This document shows, piece by piece, positions 59,791 through 64,000 of a stretch of DNA of 64,000 bases. The stretch's first letter is position 1. Each line of letters opens with the position of its first letter. The notes beneath the pieces are model-generated. The model was not told the origin of the DNA and ran no database searches. It worked only from the letters and a program-made list of their open reading frames with translations. Source of the stretch: Paenibacillus periandrae (GTDB lineage: Bacteria; Bacillota; Bacilli; Paenibacillales; NBRC-103111); NCBI RefSeq assembly GCF_022458865.1, contig NZ_JAJNMU010000038.1, positions 1 to 64,000 of the forward strand, in the 5' to 3' direction. A program made the position numbers and the translations under genes.

Positions 59791-59830
59791 CAATTGATGA
59801 AAGAGTATGTATCTCATAACAATGTCATCA
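59791..59830 (-). promoter_or_regulatory. Possible second AraC site before the FAD pair
   Basis: TTTCATCAATTG (minus strand, 59791-59802) matches 10 of 12 bases of the sugar operon repeat; the plus-strand word TGTCATCA at 59823-59830 is a divergent second half-site. A weak sign of shared regulation. Confidence 0.3.
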
Positions 59831-59870
59831 CATGGAAATCGAATACGGATTTGCGCATATAAGATTTAAA

Positions 59871-59904
59871 CAAAAAACCGGCCATCCCAAAAAGGGAAGA
59901 CCGG
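59871..59904 (-). terminator. Terminator of the lactonase operon
   Basis: On the minus strand CCGGTC, TTCCC, loop TTTTT, GGGATGGCCGG forms a stem followed by TTTTTTG. It separates the iron alcohol dehydrogenase from the FAD pair. Confidence 0.85.
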
Positions 59905-59930
59905 CTCATCTACGTTTATCATATTCATGG

Positions 59931-61112
59931 TCATGCTGGCTCAGTGATGACTCCATCAAAGGCCGATTGATAAATCGTACGGATATCTTCTTTAAGAAGT
60001 GGAAGAGGACTTCGGGCCAGCAGTCTCTTCTGCTTAACTCCGTCTTCCGTCAAACTCTCCAAAGCGCTTTCAGGAATATTGAACCCACGCAGTGTGTTCG
60101 GGATGCCGACATCACTTACGAGTCGCTCCAGCTCATCTACACATTTACGCGAGGCCTCCTCCTCCGACAAGTAGCTGGCATACCCGCCCAGTGCTTGCAA
60201 AATGTCGGCCATCCGTTTCGTGCAGCTGCTGCGGATATAGCCCATTACATAAGGCAGCAGCACAGCATTGGATTCCCCATGTGAGACATGGAACTGACCG
60301 CCAAGCGGATAGGCCAGCGCGTGAACACCGGCTACGCCTGCAGTGAAAAAGGCGATCCCCGCCATATTGCTTCCGTAGCTCATATCGATGCGCGCTTGTT
60401 GATCCTGACCGTCTTTGACCGCCTTTCTAAGTGAGCCGCTAATCAGGCGGATCGCCTGCAGCGCCAGTCCATCTGTGATCGGGTTCGCATTGACCGAGAT
60501 ATACGCTTCAATCGCATGAGTGAGTGCGTCCACGCCCGTTGCCGCAGTCACACGCGAAGGAACCGAAAGGGTCAGCTGCGGATCGACGATAGCCACATCC
60601 GCCATCAAATAATCATGCGTGACGACATCCTTGGTCGTTTCCAGCGAAAGCACCGCAATGTTGGTCACCTCCGAGCCTGTTCCTGAGGTAGTCGGAATCA
60701 GGATTTTAGGCAGCCCTTTATGCTGCAGCTTCTTCGTTCCCGTCAAATTCAAATATTCGGCAACCTTGCCCTCATGCGTGGCTAACACGGCGGCCAGCTT
60801 GGCCAAATCCAATGCACTGCCACCTCCAACGCCAATGACCAGTTCAAAATTCCCTTCCCGCGTATAGGCAACCAGCTTCTCGCCAACCTCAAGCGGCGGC
60901 TCGGGAACTACATCCGTATATACAACGACCTCATAGCCCTGCTGCCTGAGCTTGGAAGAGATAGGCTCAATCATTCCCAATTTCTCCAGAATAGCATCGG
61001 TAATTAGTAAAATTCGCGATGGCGCGTATCTCGCCACCTCCGGCCATAGCTGCTCCAATGACCCCCATCCCATGTAGTTAAGCGGCGTATAGACCAGTTT
61101 GGACAAGCTCAT
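59931..61112 (-). CDS. Iron-containing (group III) alcohol dehydrogenase
   Basis: A 393-residue NAD(P)-dependent alcohol dehydrogenase. Cofactor motif GVGGGSALDLAK (about 95-106); PTTSGTGSEVTN; metal ligands in GVDALTHAIEAY (Asp and His, about 195-206) and GVHALAYPLGGQFHVSHGESNAVLL (two His, about 262-286). Homologue type: AttL/BlcB, which oxidises 4-hydroxybutyrate in Agrobacterium, judged mostly from its place after the lactonase and the aldehyde dehydrogenase. It is the last gene of the operon. Confidence 0.93.
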   Translation of the reverse strand: MSLSKLVYTPLNYMGWGSLEQLWPEVARYAPSRILLITDAILEKLGMIEPISSKLRQQGYEVVVYTDVVPEPPLEVGEKLVAYTREGNFELVIGVGGGSALDLAKLAAVLATHEGKVAEYLNLTGTKKLQHKGLPKILIPTTSGTGSEVTNIAVLSLETTKDVVTHDYLMADVAIVDPQLTLSVPSRVTAATGVDALTHAIEAYISVNANPITDGLALQAIRLISGSLRKAVKDGQDQQARIDMSYGSNMAGIAFFTAGVAGVHALAYPLGGQFHVSHGESNAVLLPYVMGYIRSSCTKRMADILQALGGYASYLSEEEASRKCVDELERLVSDVGIPNTLRGFNIPESALESLTEDGVKQKRLLARSPLPLLKEDIRTIYQSAFDGVITEPA

Positions 61113-61126
61113 AGATGACGCCTCCT

Positions 61127-61975
61127 TTATTCGTAATAGCCTTCGGTTGATTTGCGGAATTGCTTGAATTGATCAGGATCATGGCCGAACCATACTTGCG
61201 AATTCGTTCTTTCCGCTATCGTTCTAATTTTCTCAACGGCATTTCTGTATCCGATTGAATCGTAGATGATCCCTGGAGGCTTCACCGGAGGCCCATAGCT
61301 CTCTGCGGTGTAAATAGCATCGGAGGCGAGAATAATGCCGCCTGTTTCCGGCATTTCGATATGCAAACCGAGCATTCCCCACGCATGGCCGCTGCCAAAA
61401 TTAAGAATTTTTATGCCTTCGGCCAGTTCCAGATTGTCCTCTCCCCGTTTGATCGTTTTCCAATGCAAATGATTCTTAATCCACGCATCGATATCCGCCC
61501 AAATGTAAGCGCCTTCCTTTTGGTTGCGTGCATAGGATTGAAGGGTTCCATTCAACTCGTCCTCATGAACAATGATCGTTGCATTCGTGAACATCTCCAG
61601 GCAACCGGCATGATCCAGATGCAGGTGAGAGGCAATAACGAACTTGATTTCCTCCGGTTTTACCTTTAGCTGCTCCAGTCGGTTATGCAGGTAACACTCC
61701 TCGCTCGCTACCCACGGGAACGTTTGCTGTGTCGATTCTGTCCAGCGCCCCTCAATCCCCATCGAGTTAGGGTTGCAGGAAGTGTCGAACAAGATTTTGC
61801 CTGCCGGATGATCGATAAGAACCGTATAAATCGGAAACTCTACGAACTGCGTCGGCGCGTTCGGATTATTGAGCGTAGCCGGATTGTGCATCGCGATCAT
61901 CCAGTTTTTGTCCATACTCATCCGACCGTTATCCATCACATACAGCTTAGGGCGCGCTTTAATCATATTCGACAT
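61127..61975 (-). CDS. Metallo-beta-lactamase-fold lactonase, AHL/gamma-butyrolactone type
   Basis: A 282-residue hydrolase of the N-acyl homoserine lactonase family (AiiA / AttM / AhlD). Metal motif ASHLHLDHAG (about 115-124), LNFGSGHAWGMLGLHIEMP with the next ligand, the bridging Asp in IILASDAIYTAESYG, and WFGHDPDQFKQF with the last His near the C-terminus. It opens the lactone ring of gamma-butyrolactone and often of AHL signals. ATG follows AGGAGG; 14 and 12 bases separate it from the flanking genes. It could act as a quorum-quenching enzyme, but the neighbours suggest lactone catabolism. Confidence 0.88.
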   Translation of the reverse strand: MSNMIKARPKLYVMDNGRMSMDKNWMIAMHNPATLNNPNAPTQFVEFPIYTVLIDHPAGKILFDTSCNPNSMGIEGRWTESTQQTFPWVASEECYLHNRLEQLKVKPEEIKFVIASHLHLDHAGCLEMFTNATIIVHEDELNGTLQSYARNQKEGAYIWADIDAWIKNHLHWKTIKRGEDNLELAEGIKILNFGSGHAWGMLGLHIEMPETGGIILASDAIYTAESYGPPVKPPGIIYDSIGYRNAVEKIRTIAERTNSQVWFGHDPDQFKQFRKSTEGYYE

Positions 61976-61987
61976 GTATAATTCCTC

Positions 61988-63421
61988 CTATAATTGGGTT
62001 TTGATCGAAACAAACTTTAAATCCGTCATCTCTTGAACCGCATATTTGACGCCTTCACGTCCATAACCACTCTCTTTCACACCGCCGTAAGGCATATGAT
62101 CGACCCGGAATGTCGGGATATCGTTGACAATGACACCACCGGCTTGAATCTCGCGAGCGGCATGGAAGGCCTTTTCAAGATCCTTCGTATAAATACCTAC
62201 ATTCAGACCATAAACCGAATCATTAACCATTTCGATGGCTTCATCCAGACTTCTGTAAGGGACGATGGATACGACCGGAGCAAAAACCTCCTTGCACGAA
62301 ACCGACATATCCGGTTTGACGTCCAGCAGAACCGTCGGTAAATAAATCGAATGTTCACGTCGGCCTCCACAACCAATTGTAGCCCCTGCCGCTACCGCCT
62401 CCTGCACCCAGGAATCAATCCGTTCCATATCCCTTTCATGGATCATAGCACTGATATCCGTCTGCTCATCGGTTGGGTCGCCGACCCGCAGCTGTCCGGT
62501 TTGAGCGATAAAACGCTCCGCAAATTCGCTATAAACCGATTCATGGACATAAATACGCTGCAGCGATATACACACTTGCCCGGCGAATGCGAACGCTCCT
62601 TCGACACATCTTGGAATGATTGCTTCGATCAATGCGTCCGGTTCAACAATAAGCCCCGAATTGGAACCAAGCTCCAGCGTAACTCTGCGCAGTCCAGCCT
62701 TCGCTTTAATCTGCTTGCCTACCTCTGAGCTTCCTGTGAACGTAATTTTTTTAACACGCGCATCCTCCACCAGAGCATCGCCGATTTCCCTGCCGCTTCC
62801 CGTTACGACCTGCAAAGCTCCGTCCGGCAATCCGGCCTTCTGGAACAGCTCGGCAATCAACAATGCGCTGAGCGGTGTCTGTTCGGCTGGCTTCAGGACA
62901 ACGGTATTGCCTGCGGCTATCGCTGGGCCCACCTTGTGAGACACGAGGTTAAACGGGAAATTAAATGGACAAATCGCGACAACCGTACCCAGAGGCTCTC
63001 TCCAAGTAAAACCAAGTCGCCCTTCTCCACCAGGAGCTGCATCCATCGGGATGGTTTCCCCATAAATGCGTTTGGCTTCCTCCGCGGCAAACTGGTAAGT
63101 CGTTATAGTACGACCAATCTCCGCTCTTGCGGTACGAATCGGCTTGCCTGCTTCGAGCGACAGCAATTGTGCAGCTTCTTCTCTTCTTTCCTTTAATTGC
63201 TCCACGACCTTGGACAAAATATCGGAGCGCTGGTGGGCAGGCATCTTACGCATCGTTTGAAATGCTCGGTGCGCCCCTCCTATCGCCTCCTGAACATCCT
63301 CCACATCGGCCTTGCTAATGTGCGCCAGTACCTTGCCATCATAAGGAGCACGCAATACATAAGTGCGTTCTGTCACTTTCCATTTCCCATTGATAAAAAT
63401 TCCTTTAGTTTCCACTTCCAA
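61988..63421 (-). CDS. NAD(P)-dependent aldehyde dehydrogenase, succinate-semialdehyde type
   Basis: A 477-residue aldehyde dehydrogenase. Catalytic glutamate in LELGSNSGLIV (near 246), cysteine in FAFAGQVCISLQRIYVH (near 280); cofactor segment PFNFPFNLVSHKVGPAIAAGNTVVLKPAEQTPLS and FTGSSEVGKQ. A substrate such as succinate semialdehyde or lactaldehyde fits. The start is the TTG at 63421 behind AAGGAGG; the upstream part of the open frame lies before the predicted sigma-54 start site and is not translated. Confidence 0.9.
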   Translation of the reverse strand: MEVETKGIFINGKWKVTERTYVLRAPYDGKVLAHISKADVEDVQEAIGGAHRAFQTMRKMPAHQRSDILSKVVEQLKERREEAAQLLSLEAGKPIRTARAEIGRTITTYQFAAEEAKRIYGETIPMDAAPGGEGRLGFTWREPLGTVVAICPFNFPFNLVSHKVGPAIAAGNTVVLKPAEQTPLSALLIAELFQKAGLPDGALQVVTGSGREIGDALVEDARVKKITFTGSSEVGKQIKAKAGLRRVTLELGSNSGLIVEPDALIEAIIPRCVEGAFAFAGQVCISLQRIYVHESVYSEFAERFIAQTGQLRVGDPTDEQTDISAMIHERDMERIDSWVQEAVAAGATIGCGGRREHSIYLPTVLLDVKPDMSVSCKEVFAPVVSIVPYRSLDEAIEMVNDSVYGLNVGIYTKDLEKAFHAAREIQAGGVIVNDIPTFRVDHMPYGGVKESGYGREGVKYAVQEMTDLKFVSIKTQL

Positions 63422-63461
63422 ATGCAGTACCTCCTTCACTTCGGATACAATTAAATATATA

Positions 63462-63477
63462 TGCAAAAACCGTGCCA
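63462..63477 (-). promoter_or_regulatory. Sigma-54 (-24/-12) promoter of the lactonase operon
   Basis: On the minus strand TGGCACGGTTTTTGCA matches the consensus TGGCACG, four bases, TTGCA at every defined base, with GG and GC correctly spaced. It lies about 40 bases before the ALDH start; a sigma-54 activator gene is adjacent at the right edge. Confidence 0.85.
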
Positions 63478-63528
63478 ATCCCAAAAAAGCTATCTTTCCT
63501 TACAATAAATCCTGCACATAAGAACTCA

Positions 63529-63546
63529 TGGTGAAAAAAATCACCA
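63529..63546 (-). promoter_or_regulatory. Candidate activator-binding palindrome
   Basis: TGGTGA, six bases, TCACCA is a perfect dyad some 50 bases upstream of the -24 element, a typical place for an enhancer site of a sigma-54 activator. It is the only strong palindrome in the interval apart from the terminator. Confidence 0.4.
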
Positions 63547-63679
63547 ATACCTCTGAACATCAACGTATCCCTGCCCAAATTCAGAGCTGCGCTTTCTCGC
63601 TGGCAACGTGTTTCATAGGTACGTTTCATCGTTAACAGTAGCATATCCAAGTCCTGCTCTTCACCTTCCCTTGTATAAT

Positions 63680-63727
63680 AAAAAGGTGGTGAATCTTATC
63701 ACCGCTCTGCGGAAATAATTCACCACC
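63680..63727 (-). terminator. Terminator of the sigma-54 activator gene
   Basis: On the minus strand GGTGGTGAAT and ATTCACCACC pair perfectly around a 23-base loop and are followed by TTTTTATT. It lies 17 bases after the activator's stop. Confidence 0.85.
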
Positions 63728-63744
63728 CACACCTATCAGATTTA

Positions 63745-64000
63745 TTATCCCTTATCCCATCGCTGCATTTTTTTCAAAAGCGTTGAATGATCAATACCCA
63801 GCTGCTCGGCAGCTTTTCTCAACGAGCTGTTATTCTCAATGACTTCATGGATCAATCTCCGCTCAAATTGCTGAACACGCTCTTTTAATGAGGAGAATGG
63901 GTCGAACTGGCCTTGATCCCGAATATGCGGCGGCAGGTGAACCGGCTCAATCATTGTGGATGGAACCGAAACGATCATATTTTCGACCAAATTCCTCAAT
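63745..64000 (-). CDS. Sigma-54-dependent activator, C-terminal part only
   Basis: The visible 84 residues are the end of an enhancer-binding protein: LRNLVENMIVSVPSTMIEPV is the end of the AAA+ domain, and LIHEVIENNSSLRKAAEQLG followed by IDHSTLLKKMQRWD is the Fis-type helix-turn-helix. The remainder, including the sensor domain and GAFTGA loop, lies beyond the right edge. It is placed as the regulator of the operon with the -24/-12 promoter. Confidence 0.88.
   Translation of the reverse strand, partial: LRNLVENMIVSVPSTMIEPVHLPPHIRDQGQFDPFSSLKERVQQFERRLIHEVIENNSSLRKAAEQLGIDHSTLLKKMQRWDKG

Noticed and set aside
63405..63650. An 81-codon minus-strand frame covering the sigma-54 promoter
   Set aside because: It overlaps the -24/-12 promoter and the ALDH start, has no good ribosome binding site and no family resemblance.

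Overview
The window looks like the chromosome of a low-to-mid GC Firmicute of the Paenibacillaceae, most likely Paenibacillus or a close relative. The evidence is gene content and order: pheS-pheT-zapA-cvpA near mutS2, alaR-alaT, PspA beside a DUF350 protein, large membrane-bound AraC/YesN regulators, Lpl-type sugar ABC transporters, a Spo0E-like protein and T-box and cobalamin leader RNAs. Most genes are on the minus strand. AGGAGG ribosome binding sites are strong, and TTG or GTG starts are frequent. No tRNA, rRNA, CRISPR array, insertion sequence or prophage was seen.

Layout. 0-13.5 kb: a solitary AraC/YesN regulator, ilvD, small conserved proteins, a cupin, a Fur-boxed FhuF-like iron reductase, an AraC regulator with two Gfo/Idh/MocA dehydrogenases, an aminotransferase, a site-2-type protease, an Spx/ArsC-like protein and a PilZ protein. 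13.5-25 kb: a cobalamin locus read right to left. A B12 riboswitch and terminator precede btuF-btuC-btuD-cobT-cobU-cbiB-cobS, then an in-frame CobD-CobQ fusion, a PduO-type adenosyltransferase and an RluA-type pseudouridine synthase. 25-34.7 kb: a lipoprotein, a concanavalin-like protein, a MenA/UbiA prenyltransferase, a Spo0E-like protein, alaR-alaT, cysK, an MFS transporter, and a PspA / DUF350 / 27-residue membrane peptide / zinc-ribbon cluster. 34.8-48.9 kb: mutS2, a holin-like membrane protein, a CuA-type lipoprotein, cvpA, a giant ZapA-coiled-coil gene, and pheT-pheS behind a T-box. 49-64 kb: a copper-amine-oxidase-N-domain lipoprotein, an Lpl-type sugar ABC transporter with its AraC regulator, two FAD oxidoreductases, and a sigma-54-type operon of aldehyde dehydrogenase, AHL/gamma-lactone lactonase and iron alcohol dehydrogenase with its activator at the right edge.

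The strongest unusual signals are five. (1) The zapA orthologue by synteny and sequence carries about 1,600 extra residues of coiled coil, with seven registers spaced exactly 156 bp apart. (2) A small hairpin repeat family sits directly upstream of the Shine-Dalgarno sequence of three unrelated genes, in one to three tandem copies, and can fold into alternative hairpins with paired base changes. (3) A second family of 164-176 bp long inverted repeats has two copies with compensatory changes, one of them inside the pheST leader. (4) Threonine-phosphate decarboxylase is fused to cobyric acid synthase. (5) A blcABC/attKLM-like lactone operon has a consensus -24/-12 promoter.
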